Of a stretch of 64,000 nucleotides of DNA, positions 25,249-36,400 are shown in pieces. Origin of the DNA: CAWGMT01 sp963823675 (GTDB lineage: Bacteria; Planctomycetota; Planctomycetia; Isosphaerales; Isosphaeraceae); NCBI GenBank assembly GCA_963823675.1, contig CAWGMT010000011.1:62001-126000 (forward strand), read 5' to 3'. Under the pieces are notes generated by a model that was not told the origin of the DNA, did not search any database, and was given only the letters and a program-made list of their open reading frames with translations. The position numbers and the translations under genes are program-made. Every line of letters starts with the position of its first letter. The stretch's first letter is position 1.

Positions 25249-28018
25249 ATGACCCCAAACGACCTGTCCCCATCGGCTGGACCGGCCGCGCCGCGCCGGT
25301 TTCTGCCCGTGCTGCTCGTCCTGTTCATCGGCAGCGGCGCCGCGGCCTTGATCTACGAGGTTGTGTGGTTCCAGCTCCTGCAACTGGTGATCGGCTCGTC
25401 GGCCGTTTCCCTGGGCGTGCTGCTGGGGACGTTCATGGGCGGCATGTGCGCGGGCAGCCTGCTTTTGCCGCGCCTCGTCTCGGCCCGGCGCCACCCCCTG
25501 CGGGTCTACGCGCTGCTCGAGCTGGGCATCGGCGCCATTGGACTGGTGGTGTTGTCCGGGATGCCGTCTGTCGAAGAAGTGTATGTGCATTACGCCGGCC
25601 ACGGCGCGGTGGGGATCCTGTTGCGCGGGGCGGTGGCCGGGGTGTGCTTGCTGCCGCCCACGCTGCTCATGGGAGCGACGCTGCCGGCGATTGCGCGCTG
25701 GGTCGAGAGCGGCCCCGAGGGCGTGTCGTGGCTGGGATTCTTCTACGGCGGCAACATCGCCGGGGCGGTGTTCGGCTGCCTGCTGGCCGGCTTCTACCTG
25801 CTGCGCGTTTACGACACGGCCACGGCGACGTACGTCGCCGTCGCCCTCAATGTAACTGTGGCCGCGATCGCCCTGGCCCTGGCGGCCGCCCCGCCACGTT
25901 ACGTGGTGCCGGCCCGCCCGGCGATGGAGGGAAGCGCCGGCGCGCGGCCGGCGCCTGGGCGGTGTATCTGGCGATCGCCCTCTCGGGAATGGCGGCCCTG
26001 GGCGCCGAGGTGGTCTGGACCCGTCTGCTCTCGCTGTTGCTCGGCGGCACGGTGTACACCTTCTCCTTGGTCCTCGCCGTGTTTCTGATCGGCCTGGGAA
26101 TTGGCAGCAGCCTCGGGGCACGCTTGGCGCGGCGGGCCAGGTCGGCGCGGGTTGCGCGGGCGCCTGCCAGTGGCTTCTGACTGCGGCCATCGCCTGGACC
26201 GCGCTCATGATCTCGGAGTCGCTCCCCTACTGGCCGATTGCCCCCGTGCTGTCGCCGAACCCCTGGTACACACTCCAGCTCGACCTGGTGCGCTGCCTCT
26301 GGGCCGTCCTGCCGCCGGCGTTCCTGTGGGGAGCGAGCTTCCCGCTGGCGCTCGCGGCGGTCGCCTCCCGCGGTCAGGACCCCGGGCGGCTGGTCGGGGG
26401 GGTCTATGCGGCCAACACGATCGGCGGCATCGCTGGCGCGCTGGTGTTCAGCCTGCTCTTGATCTCCGCCATCGGCACGGCCGGCGCCGAGCGGGTGCTG
26501 ATCGGGCTTGCCGCGGCGGCCGCCCTGGCGGCCCTCTTGCCCCTTGCGTGGGACGGATTGCCAATCCGTCCTACAGACGTGGACCAAGCTGGCGGTGTGG
26601 CACTTACGGGGGACGGATTGCCAATCCGTCCTACAAAGATGCGCTTGCGGCTGCCCGGCGCGGCTGCGCTGACGGCGGGGCTGGTCGTAGCCAGCTGGCT
26701 CGCGTGGCGCGTGACGCCGATGCCGTGGGTGGTCGTGGCGTTCGGCCGGCACACGGCAAGCTGGCTCGCACGGTCGGCTCCCGGCATCGTCAAGGACGTC
26801 CCCGACGAGCCCGGAGAACCGGAAGTCTACTGCACCTACGTTGGCGAGGGGACGAACGCCTCGGTCGCGGTCACCGTTACGAGGGAGGGCGTGCGGAGCT
26901 TCCACGCCGCCGGCAAAGTCCAGGCGTCCACCCAGCCCTTCGACATGCGGGTGGAGCGCATGCTGGGGGACATCCCGGCGCTTTTGCACAAGAAGCCCGA
27001 GTCGGTGCTGGTGGTGGCCTGCGGCGCGGGCGTCACCGCCGGCACCTTCGTGCTGCACCCCGACGTCAAGCGCATCATCATCTGCGACATCGAGCCGCTC
27101 GTGCCGACCATGGTGACGCCGATGTTCGGCAAGGAGAATTACCACGTGGTCGACGGCATCGCCCGCGAGAACCCCCACACGGTCAATGGCAAGCAGGTCA
27201 AGGTGCTCTACGACGACGGGCGGCACTTCCTCCGCACCACCCAGGAGAAGTTCGACATCATCAGCTCCGACCCGGTCGACCCGTGGGTCAAGGGCTGCGC
27301 CGCACTGGGGACGGTGGAATACTACCGGATGTGCCGCGATCACCTGAAACCGGGCGGGAGCGTGTGCATCTGGTTCCCCATTAACGAGGGCAGCCTGGAC
27401 GCGAGCAAGAGTGGGATCGCCACCTTCTTCCAGGTCTTCCCCCACGGAATCGTGTGGAGCAACGAGCACGACGGTGAGGCCCGCGACGTCGTCCTGTTCG
27501 GCCAGGTCGAGCCGACGGTGATCGACGTCGACGCAGTGCAACGGCGGCTGGATCGTCCGGACCATCAGCTCGTGAAGCAGTCGCTCCACGGGGCGGGATT
27601 CGGGGAGATCAGGGCGGGCTTCGCCGGGGTGGTGGCGGTACCGGATGAGGGGATCGACCTGCTCGGCACCTACGCCGGGCAGGCGCCCTTGTTGAAGGAG
27701 TGGTCGCGGGGCGCCCAGATCAACACCGACCGCAACCTGCGGCTCCAATACGTGGCCGGCATGTCGTTCAATTCCAACATGGGCGATCGGATCTTATCCA
27801 GCATCCTGGCGCATTACCGCTTCCCGGACCAGACATTCGTCGGCTCGCCGGAATCGATCGACGCCCTGAAGCGAGCCCTGGAAGAGGAGGGTCGGAAGGC
27901 CCCCGGCGGCCTCGCCCGGGACCACACTGGCTCGCGGGCATCAAAGGGGTCGGGAGTCGAATTCAATCAACTCATTGCGAAGCGTCGCCCATCTTTCCCC
28001 AAGACAACCGCACGATGA
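25249..28018 (+). pseudogene. Spermidine-synthase-like membrane protein, tandem copy 1 (two frame breaks)
   Basis: Paralogue of the next gene. The N-terminal half encodes several membrane helices (FLPVLLVLFIGSGAAALIYE onward); the C-terminal half has a spermine/spermidine-synthase-like Rossmann domain (VLVVACGAGVTAGTF, then DDGRHFLR). Alignment with copy 2 shows one missing base near 25945 and one near 26155, giving three frames. It also carries an in-frame gain of about 25 codons made of two palindromic repeats (26551-26631). The C-terminus is extended and its TGA overlaps the copy 2 ATG by 4 bp. Either a decaying duplicate or intact with sequencing errors. Start ATG 25249, preceded by GGGAGACAACCGCACG. 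Confidence 0.75.
26551..26631. repeat. Two palindromic TDWQSV-type repeats inside copy 1
   Basis: GGACGGATTGCCAATCCGTCC at 26551-26571 and again at 26611-26631, exactly 60 bp apart, each followed by CTACA. They are absent from the corresponding position of the paralogue (near 29310-29350), so they were inserted after the duplication or lost from copy 2. The reading frame is kept. Confidence 0.85.
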
Positions 28019-30627
28019 CCCCACACGACCTTTCCCCATCGGCTGGCCCGGCCGCGCCGGGCCGGTTTCTGCCGGTTTTGCTCGTGCTTTTTGTCGGCAG
28101 CGGCGCCGCGGCCTTGATCTACGAGGTTGTGTGGCTCCAGCTCCTGCAACTGGTGATCGGCTCGACGGCCGTTTCCCTGGGCGTGCTCTTGGGGACTTTC
28201 ATGGGCGGCATGTGCGCGGGCAGCCTGCTTTTGCCGCGCCTTGTCTCGGCCCGGTGGCACCCCCTGCGGGTCTACGCCTTGCTCGAGCTGGGCATCGGCG
28301 CCATTGGACTGGTGGTGTTGTCCGGCATACCTTCTGTCGAAGAAGTGTACGTGCGTTACGCCGGCCACGGCGCGGTGGGGGTCCTGCTGCGCGGGGCGGT
28401 GGCCGGGGTGTGCTTGCTGCCGCCCACGCTGCTCATGGGCGCGACGCTGCCGGCGATTGCGCGCTGGGTCGAGAGCGGCCCCGAGGGCGTGTCGTGGCTG
28501 GGATTCTTCTACGGCGGCAACATCGCCGGGGCGGTGTTCGGCTGCCTGCTGGCCGGCTTCTACCTGCTGCGTGTTTACGACACGGCCACGGCGACCTACG
28601 TCGCCGTCGCCCTCAATGTCACCGTGGCCGCGATTGCCTTGGCGCTGGCAGCCGTGCCGGCCCGGTACGAGGTGCCGTCCGCGGCGGCGACGCAGGAGAA
28701 CGCGGGGCGAACGGCCGGCGGCTGGGCCGTCTATCTGGCGATCGCCCTCTCGGGAATGGCGGCCCTGGGCGCCGAGGTGGTCTGGACCCGTCTGCTCTCG
28801 CTGGTGCTCGGCGGCACGGTGTACACCTTCTCCTTGATCCTGGCTGTGTTCCTGATCGGGCTGGGGATCGGTAGCAGCCTCGGGGCGTTCCTGGCGCGGC
28901 GGGCCAGGTCGGCGCGGGTCGCGCTGGGCGCCTGCCAGTGGCTTCTGACCGCGGCCATCGCCTGGACCGCGCTCATGATCTCGGAGTCGCTCCCCTACTG
29001 GCCGGTCGTCCCCGGCCTCGCGCCAAGCCCCTGGTACAACTTCCAGCTCGACCTGGCGCGCTGCCTCTGGGCCGTCCTGCCGCCGGCGTTCCTGTGGGGG
29101 GCGAGCTTCCCGCTGGCGCTGGTGGCGGTCGCGTCCCGCGGCCAGGACCCCGGGCGGCTGGTCGGAGGCGTCTATGCGGCCAACACGATCGGCGCCATCG
29201 CCGGTGCCCTGGTCTTCAGCCTGCTCTTGATCCCTGCCATCGGCACGGCCGGCGCCGAGCGGGTGCTGATCGGGCTTGCCGCGGTAGCCGCGCTCGTGGC
29301 CCTCTTGCCCTTGCTCCGCCCAGCGCGCGCAATGGCGAGATGGGGCGGCGCTACGGCGCTCCTGGCCGCGCTGGCCGTAGCCGGCTGGCTCGCGTGGCGC
29401 GTGACGCCAGTGCCGTGGGTGGTCGTGGCGTTCGGGCGGCAGACGGCAAGCTGGCTCACACGGTCGGCCCCCGGCATCGTCAAGGACGTCCCCGACGAGC
29501 CCGGAGAACCGGAAGTCTACTGCACGTACGTCGGTGAGGGGACGAACGGCTCGGTCGCCGTCACGATGTCGAGGGAGGGCGTGCGGGCGTTCCACGGCGC
29601 CGGCAAGGTCCAGGCGTCCACGCAGCCCGTCGACATGCGGCTGCAACGCATGCTGGGTCACATCCCGGCGCTTCTGCACAAGAAGCCCGAGTCGGTTCTC
29701 GTGGTGGCCTGCGGAGCGGGCATCACCGCCGGCACTTTCGTGCTGCACCCCGACGTCAAGCGCGTCGTCATCTGCGACATCGAGCCGCTGGTACCGACCG
29801 TCGTGACGCCGATGTTCGGCAAGGAGAATTACCACGTGGTCGACGGCATCGCCCGCGAGAACCCCCACACGGTCAATGGCAAGCAGGTCGAGGTGGTCTA
29901 CGACGACGGGCGGCATTTCCTCCGCACCGCCCAGGAGAAGTTCGACATCATCACTTCCGACCCGATCGACCCGTGGGTCAAGGGCTGTGCCGCGCTGAGT
30001 ACGGTGGAATACTACCAGATGTGCCGCGATCACCTGAAACCGGGCGGGAGCGTGTGCCTCTGGTTTCCGATCAACGAGGGCAACCTGGAAACGACCAGGA
30101 GCGTGATCGCCACCTTCTTCCAGGTCTTCCCTCACGGTATCCTGTGGAGCAACGAATACGAGGGCAGCGCGTACGACGCCATCCTGTTCGGCCAGGTTGA
30201 GCCGACGGTGATCGACATCGACGAAGTGCAACGGCGGCTGGACCGTCCGGACCATCAGCTCGTGAAGCGGTCGCTCCACGAGGTGGGGTTCGGGGAAATC
30301 AAGACGGGCATCACCGGGGTGGCGGTGGTGCCGGACGAGGCGATCGACCTGCTCACCGCCTACGCCGGGCAGGCCCTCTTCTTGAAGGAGTGGTCGCGGG
30401 GCGCCCAGATCAACACCGACCGCAACCTGCGGCTCCAATACCTGGCCGGCATGTCGTTCAATACCAGCATGGGCGACCGGATCTTATCCAGCATCCTGGT
30501 GCATTACCGCTTCCCGGACCAGACATTCGTCGGCTCGCCGGAGTCGATCGACGCCTTGAAGCAGGCCCTGGATCAGATGGGTCGGAAGCCCTCCGCCAGC
30601 GTCGCCCCGGAGCACACTGGCTCGTAG
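28015..30627 (+). CDS. Membrane-fused spermidine-synthase-like protein, copy 2
   Basis: 870 residues, uninterrupted. Residues 1-480 contain roughly a dozen helices in an MFS-like arrangement (FLPVLLVLFVGSGAAALIYE, GVLLGTFMGGMCAGSLL and so on). Residues about 540-760 form the methyltransferase-like synthase fold: VLVVACGAGITAGTF (cofactor loop), VVICDIEPLV (acidic end of strand 2), DDGRHFLR and the FDIITSDPIDPW motif. Family knowledge: such fused proteins are annotated as spermidine synthases but their aminopropyl-transfer activity is mostly unproven. The ATG overlaps the end of copy 1, so it can be translated by coupling. Confidence 0.85.
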   Translation: MTPHDLSPSAGPAAPGRFLPVLLVLFVGSGAAALIYEVVWLQLLQLVIGSTAVSLGVLLGTFMGGMCAGSLLLPRLVSARWHPLRVYALLELGIGAIGLVVLSGIPSVEEVYVRYAGHGAVGVLLRGAVAGVCLLPPTLLMGATLPAIARWVESGPEGVSWLGFFYGGNIAGAVFGCLLAGFYLLRVYDTATATYVAVALNVTVAAIALALAAVPARYEVPSAAATQENAGRTAGGWAVYLAIALSGMAALGAEVVWTRLLSLVLGGTVYTFSLILAVFLIGLGIGSSLGAFLARRARSARVALGACQWLLTAAIAWTALMISESLPYWPVVPGLAPSPWYNFQLDLARCLWAVLPPAFLWGASFPLALVAVASRGQDPGRLVGGVYAANTIGAIAGALVFSLLLIPAIGTAGAERVLIGLAAVAALVALLPLLRPARAMARWGGATALLAALAVAGWLAWRVTPVPWVVVAFGRQTASWLTRSAPGIVKDVPDEPGEPEVYCTYVGEGTNGSVAVTMSREGVRAFHGAGKVQASTQPVDMRLQRMLGHIPALLHKKPESVLVVACGAGITAGTFVLHPDVKRVVICDIEPLVPTVVTPMFGKENYHVVDGIARENPHTVNGKQVEVVYDDGRHFLRTAQEKFDIITSDPIDPWVKGCAALSTVEYYQMCRDHLKPGGSVCLWFPINEGNLETTRSVIATFFQVFPHGILWSNEYEGSAYDAILFGQVEPTVIDIDEVQRRLDRPDHQLVKRSLHEVGFGEIKTGITGVAVVPDEAIDLLTAYAGQALFLKEWSRGAQINTDRNLRLQYLAGMSFNTSMGDRILSSILVHYRFPDQTFVGSPESIDALKQALDQMGRKPSASVAPEHTGS

Positions 30628-30743
30628 CGAGCGCTCAACCACCGCGTTCTGGCAGTTTCAATTGTCAAATCGTCCCGGATCTTGGCTTCGAGTCGTCCTT
30701 TACCAGGGGATCTTCCCGCAATCTCCATCTGCGAGCGAGAGAC

Positions 30744-32629
30744 TTGATCGACGAGCCAAAGTTGTCCGGGCCGGACGCTCCTCTGGATTCAACGCCCACC
30801 CGAGTGCTTGCCTCGGGCCGGCCCGGGCGACGCGCGCTTCGGAGCCTCTTCCAGGCCGTGGCGATTACGGGCGGATTGGTAATCTTGACCATCGTGCCAC
30901 ACTGGATGTTCCTGGGTGCGCCACCCACGCGCGACCTCAAGCGCTGGCTGGCCATCACCCTTCTGGACACATTGCTCGTTGCATACAGCCTGGCCGTGGC
31001 GACCGCAATCGTCGCGGCCGTTGTGCTGGCATCGGGGCGCTTGGCCTTACGCCGGCGCCGGCCCCGGCTTCCGGCTTCGGCTCACGGACGTCCCTGGTCC
31101 CGGCTGTCGTTGTTCTGCATGTCGCTCTGGTTCAGCCTGGCGCTGCTGGAGGCCGGAGCGTGGGCCTGGAACACGTGGCTTCGTCGCGGCCCCCGGCTTC
31201 CCGACGTCAGCTCGAGCTCGGGCGATGCCGCGGCGACGGGTAAACAGTTGAAGGCGCCCGCAAGCCAGGACCACCCTCGGCTGCCGACGCAATTCCAAGG
31301 TCAAATGGCCGCATCAACCACGTCTGGCGCGCTACGGATCCTGGTGATCGGCGAATCGAGCGCTCGAGGCGAGCCATACCACCCAGTGGTGTCAGCCGCT
31401 CACATCGTTGCCTGGCGGCTCAAGGATGTCTTTCCCGACCGGCCGGTCGTCGTCGATATGTGGGCCCTGGGTGGGGCAACCCTGGAAATGATGCACAACA
31501 AGCTGGCTGGCCTCACTTACCGCCCGGATGTGCTCTTCGTGTACGTCGGTCACAATGAGTTTGCGGCGCGCTGCCCCTGGATGCGCCAGTTCCATTACTA
31601 TCTCGACGACCGGCCCCAGTCGGCTGTCGCGACTGGGGTGGACCGGTTGGCGGCGATTCGCGCTGGTCGCCGCTCTGCCGGCTAGCGCTCGAAACGCGCG
31701 AACGTCAGCAAGTCGGCATCAAGCCCGAGCACGTGGTCACGCGCGAGCTGATCGACCGCCCGGTGTGCACGAATGAGGAGGCCGAGACAATCCGGTCGGA
31801 GTTTCAGCGCCGGCTGGAGGCGATCGCCGTGTATTGCGAAACCATGGGAACGATGCCGGTTCTTGTCATTCCCCCCTGCAACGACGCCGGCTTTGACCCG
31901 AACCGCTCGGTCCTGGCTGCCGAGGTCCCCAAGGCGCAGCGCGTTGCTTTCGCTCGGTCTGTCGCTTTTGCGCGCGCACTCGAAGCGAAAGAACCAGCTT
32001 CGGCGCTGCGACTCGAGCGCGAGCTGGTCGAGCGTCATCCTGAGTTTGCCGAGCTGCACTTTCGCCTGGCCCGGCTAATGGAGCAGGCTGGCCTGTGGGA
32101 GGAAGCGCGGATTCACTTTATTCAAGCGCGCGAGCTCGATGCCATGCCGCTGCGCTGCCCCGAGCCGTTCCGGGAGGCATATCGCAACGTCGCGGCGGGC
32201 CATCCCTCCGTCCTCCTGGTGGATGGTCCCAGAGTGTTCGAAGCCAGAAGCGCGCACGGCATCGTCGGCGACCAATTCTTACACGATGCACAGCATCCCA
32301 ACCTGAGGGGCTATGCCGTCCTCGCGGAGGAGATCCTGCACCAATTGGCGGCGCGCCGGGCCTTTGGCTGGCCGGAGGGGATGCCAGCCCCGCCCGTCGA
32401 TGTCGAGACCTGCGCCCGCCACTTCCAGTTGAACGCCGCGCGGTGGGAGGAGGTGTGCCGCCGGGAGGCGTGGTTTTTTGATATCACGGCGTACATCCGT
32501 TACGACCCCAGGTTCCGAACCGAGCGGGCCAAGGCCTATCTCCGCGCAGCCGCGGCGATCCATTCCGGATGCGATCCCGCCGCTGCGCTTGTACCAGGCT
32601 GGCCCTTGCGGCCCAGGCCCGAAAGCTAG
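30744..32629 (+). CDS. Membrane-anchored SGNH/GDSL-type hydrolase, frame break near 31655
   Basis: Membrane segments come first (AVAITGGLVILTIVPHWMF, then LLVAYSLAVATAIVAAVVLA and a third), followed by an extracytoplasmic SGNH hydrolase fold: VIGESSARG (Ser block, GES instead of GDS), YVGHNEF (Asn block) and, in the second frame, HDAQHPN (Asp-x-x-His block). The frame open to 31685 and the frame open from about 31660 to 32629 join through RWSPLCRLALETRER after a one-base change. The TTG at 30744 is the most likely start; no strong Shine-Dalgarno. Probably an esterase or O-acyl hydrolase acting on surface glycans. Begins 116 bp after the spermidine-synthase-like gene. Confidence 0.65.
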
Positions 32630-32929
32630 GGACAGGCAGATCGGTGGTCTGTTTCGATCGTGGGGAAGTCCTTGACTTTCCAGCCGTTGACCTTCTTCGC
32701 GAAGCATCCGGCGCACCCGCTTCTGAGCGTCGAACGCGCCGTAGTAGGAGATGGCCACGACTGCCTGAGCAGATCAATCGCCCGCGATTGGCACAATCGT
32801 TTGAACCACGAAGCCAAGTGTTCCGTCGCAGCACGACCACACAAATTGCTCTGCGGTGGTAGTTGAACCCGTCTCGGGCGCGGAGCCCCCGACCATTTCA
32901 GTCCGGAAGGGGCCGGATCACGAAACGAC
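32630..32929. other. Intergenic region with possible minus-strand gene remnant
   Basis: 300 bp between the SGNH hydrolase and the BlaI promoter. On the minus strand, GWKVKDFPTIETDHR can be read at about 32650-32700 and resembles the tail of a family 2 glycosyltransferase, with frame breaks upstream. Too short and broken to call a gene. Confidence 0.25.
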
Positions 32930-32990
32930 ATGCAGAATGTCCTGCATATCGTGCTTGACATTGGCGGTCGAAATGCAGTACGATCTGCAC
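32930..32990 (+). promoter_or_regulatory. Promoter with two matching dyads upstream of blaI
   Basis: ATGCAG-N6-CTGCAT at 32930-32947 and ATGCAG-N6-CTGCAC at 32973-32990, start to start 43 bp (close to four helical turns). Between them lies TTGACA at 32955-32960, then an 18-bp spacer and TACGAT at 32979-32984, which sits inside the second dyad. The arrangement is that of an autoregulated BlaI-type promoter: repressor on the second dyad would cover the -10 box. Confidence 0.7.
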
Positions 32991-33025
32991 ATCGGCACCA
33001 GCGAAAAGTAACCGCGGAGCTTGTC

Positions 33026-33427
33026 ATGCCACGATTCACACCTGGAGAGCTCAGGGTCATGAAGCTCTTGTGGGAGCACGGTGAGCTCAAGCCGGGCGAG
33101 CTCCAGGATCGGTTCCCCGAGCCGATCAAGAATCCGGCGCTACGGTCCTATCTCACGACTCTGCTCGAGAAGGGGCACGTTGTCAGACGGCGCGTGGGTA
33201 GGGCCTATTACTACAAGGCGGCAACCCGATCGCAATCAGCGTTCCGGACGATGCTGAGCGAACTGGTCAACACCTACTGCGGCGGCTCGGTCCAGGCTCT
33301 GGTGATGAACATCATCAGGGCGGAAAAGCTCAGCGAGGACGAGCTCTTGAAGCTCAAACAACTCGCCGGTGCCCGCGTCTCCGACCGCGATCCCATGCCA
33401 CGCCCTGCAAAGAGGAGCTCGAAATGA
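33026..33427 (+). CDS. BlaI/MecI/CopY family transcriptional repressor
   Basis: 133 residues. The winged helix is clear: FTPGELRVMKLLWEHGELKP, then LRSYLTTLLEKGHVVRRRVG and RAYYYKA; the C-terminal helices mediate dimerisation. In the bla/mec systems the BlaR1 protease inactivates this repressor after sensing its ligand. GGAG 6 nt upstream supports the ATG at 33026. The end overlaps the BlaR1-type gene by 4 bp (ATGA). Two palindromic sites cover its promoter, so it very likely represses its own operon. Confidence 0.92.
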   Translation: MPRFTPGELRVMKLLWEHGELKPGELQDRFPEPIKNPALRSYLTTLLEKGHVVRRRVGRAYYYKAATRSQSAFRTMLSELVNTYCGGSVQALVMNIIRAEKLSEDELLKLKQLAGARVSDRDPMPRPAKRSSK

Positions 33428-36400
33428 ATGCATTGCCGGCTTGGTATCAATCGATCGCAGGCCTGATGGGTGACTCGACTGTCTGTCTCCTGGTCGCGAA
33501 GTGGACGGTGCTCCTGGCCATGGCTTGGCTCGCGCACGGGCTGCTCGCACGCGGCAATCCTCGCTGGCGGGTCGCGCTCTGGCGCACGACCTCGAGCGGC
33601 ATCGTGGTGTTGCCGATGCTTTCGTGGGCTCCTCCCATTGTGGAATATCGTCTCGCGCCCGCGGACGCTCCCGAGGGTGCGCGGTCTGCTTTGATCGATC
33701 CACACCGGCGCACTCTCCCGCGCGGGGAGACGATGGCCAAAGGTCAGGCGAGGGGGCAACCCGGGCACCTTCTCCCCGGGGCGAGCGAATCGCGGTCAAG
33801 GACGGGCGGCGATCACGTCGCGACGGGGGATGCGTTCGTGGCGCAGTCGATTCAGGTAGTCGAGCGCGCGCCGCGGTCAGACGATGCGAGGCGGATTGCC
33901 GCCAGCGCGGCAGGCGATTCCGATTCGCCAGGGGCCGAGGTACCTGGATCGGCGCCCGCCGAGAGCCGCGCCGCACGACTTGGACTCCTGGCGGCATGGT
34001 GCGGCGAAGTAATCTGGCTGACAGGCGCCTGCATCCTCACTGTTCGGCTCATCGTCGGTTGGCTGAGCTTGGTCCTGCTGGTGCGGCGGTCCATGGCGGT
34101 GCCTGACGGGATCGATCGCGAGTGCCGGGAGCTCGCCCGGCTGCTCGGATGCCGGCGGGCGGTTCCGGTACGGCTGACAGCGGAACTGTCGAGTCCTTGC
34201 CTGGCCGGGACCGTGCACCCCGTCGTGCTTTTGCCACAATGGACGTGTCAAGACGCGCCGCCCGATCGCCTCAGGGCAATCCTGGCGCATGAGCTGGCAC
34301 ACGCGCGGAATCATGACCTTGCCTGGAACCTCGTGGCCCGCGTCGTCGCAATTCTGCTCTGGTTCCATCCGCTCGCCTGGCGGCTTCAAGCGGCCCATGC
34401 GGCAGCGTGCAACGCCGTCTGCGATGCCGTCGCCGTCGAGATCTTGGGCGACGTGGCTGCGTACTCCAGCACCCTCGCGCGGCTGGCTCTCCGGGCGGCG
34501 CGACGGTCGCCCGCTTGCGGGCTGGCGATGGCGCGGACATCAGACGTCCGCCGCCGCATCGAGGCCCTGGGCCGGTCGGGCCGGGCAACTCGCCTTTCCT
34601 GGAAGCGCGTCATGCCCACACTCGTTGCCGGCAGCGCGATCCTTTTGATCATCGGTGGCTTCCGGCTTACGCGCGCCGAGAATTCCGCGCCGGTTCCCGC
34701 TCCGTTTGACGACCAGGCCGAAAGGGCGCCGAAAGTTCAAGCAGGTGATAACGCCAAACCTGCCGATCAAACGTCAACGGCTAAGCAGACATTCCACGCC
34801 GTAGCGACCGAGAGCGGCCAACCGATCGAAGGCGTGTCCATCGAATACCGCGGCCGGTTTGACGGCAAAAATCAGCAAGGGACCGTCATGACCGGCAAGG
34901 ACGGTATGGCAACGGTCGAGTATCCGGCGGGCGCCCACATCGCGTACTTCGAAGTCACCGCGCGCAAGCCGAATTTCGTGCCCGTGAGCCTTTCTTTGAA
35001 CGACCGACTGAGGTCCGTGGATCTGGCCGTCATTTCCGAGCTCCGATTCGAGCCGGGCACGACGATCGGAGGGATCGTGAAGGACGAGGCCGGTCATCCA
35101 ATCGAAGGCGCCGCGATCAATGTTTACGGACGTGCCAAGCAGGAGGGTGACGGGGGGTGGATCTCGTTCCAAGAAATCAAGACCGACGCACAAGGAAGGT
35201 GGCGCCTGGACGTCGCGCCGCGCGATCTCGCCGGCGTCAGCGCGACCGTGACTCACCCGCGTTATAGAATGAATGGCGGCCCGGCGTCGCGCGATCTCGG
35301 GAGCACGATCTTTCTGATCCAGGGGCCCAGTCTGAGCGGGCGGGTCATCGACTCCGCGGGCCGGCCTGTCCAGGGCGCCGAGGTGGGTTTCGGTTACGAC
35401 CTCTTTGACCCCAATGCTCCGATCGCGACGGCGAACGAGCGCGGCGAGTTCACCATCGAGAACTGTACAAGGGGCACCTCGATTATCACGGCGCAGGCCG
35501 ATGGCTTCGCACCTCAAATCGCCGACGTCACGCTCAATGAGCGGACGCGACCGATCGAGATCAAATTGATGGAGCCGGGATCGGTGCTCCGCGTCAGGGT
35601 CGTCGACGCCGAGGGCAAGCCGGTGGCCGGCGCATTTTTCGGGGCCAACACCTGGCGCGGCCACCGGTCGCTCCGGTTGTACCGCAAAACCGACAACGAC
35701 GGTCGGGTCGAGTGGCGAAGTGCACCCAGGGATGCCGTACTCTACGGCACAGGGAACTTCGGCTACATGTCGAAGCGCTGGGCCGAACTGATTGCGGACG
35801 GTCGGGAACATGTCATCACGCTTTTTCCCGAGCTCGTGATCACCGGCCGCGTGACCGACGCCCAGACCGGCCGGCCATTGCCCAAGTTCCGCCTGATCCG
35901 CACCAATTGGCTCCTCGGCTCCCAGCGCGGGCCGCTGCACGACCGTTGGGCTCGTAACGAGGCAATCGAGATCACGGGCGGTCGCTACACGACCCGATTC
36001 AGCGAGCCCGCGGAGCCGTTCTACCTGCGGGTCGAGGCTGATGGGTATTCGCCGGCCGAGTCGCGTGGATTTAAAGCAACCGAAGGCAATCAGACGTTCG
36101 ACTTCGCCCTCCAGCCCAGCCAGAACCAACCAACGGGAACTGTCGTGCTTCCGGACGGCAAGCCCGCCGCCGGAGCCGAAGTTCTGGTGAGTACGGAGCA
36201 TATGGGCTGGTTGATGCAGGCCGGACATTTCGATTCGCGGGTGAACGCTCCGCGAATCAAGGCCGGGAGTGACGGCCGGTTCTCGTTCACGCCGCCCAAA
36301 GATCCGTACTTTCTGATTGCCATCAGCGATGCGGGGTACGCGCACGTGTGGCCCGACGATTTTGCCAAAACCGGAACACTGGTCTTGCAACCGTGGGGCA

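Noticed and set aside
25059..26208. Minus-strand open frames over copy 1 of the spermidine-synthase-like gene
   Set aside because: Shadows; the paralogue comparison supports the plus strand.
27967..30438. Minus-strand open frame of 823 codons across the spermidine-synthase-like copy 2
   Set aside because: Arg/His/Gln-rich shadow that parallels the one opposite copy 1; both come from codon bias.
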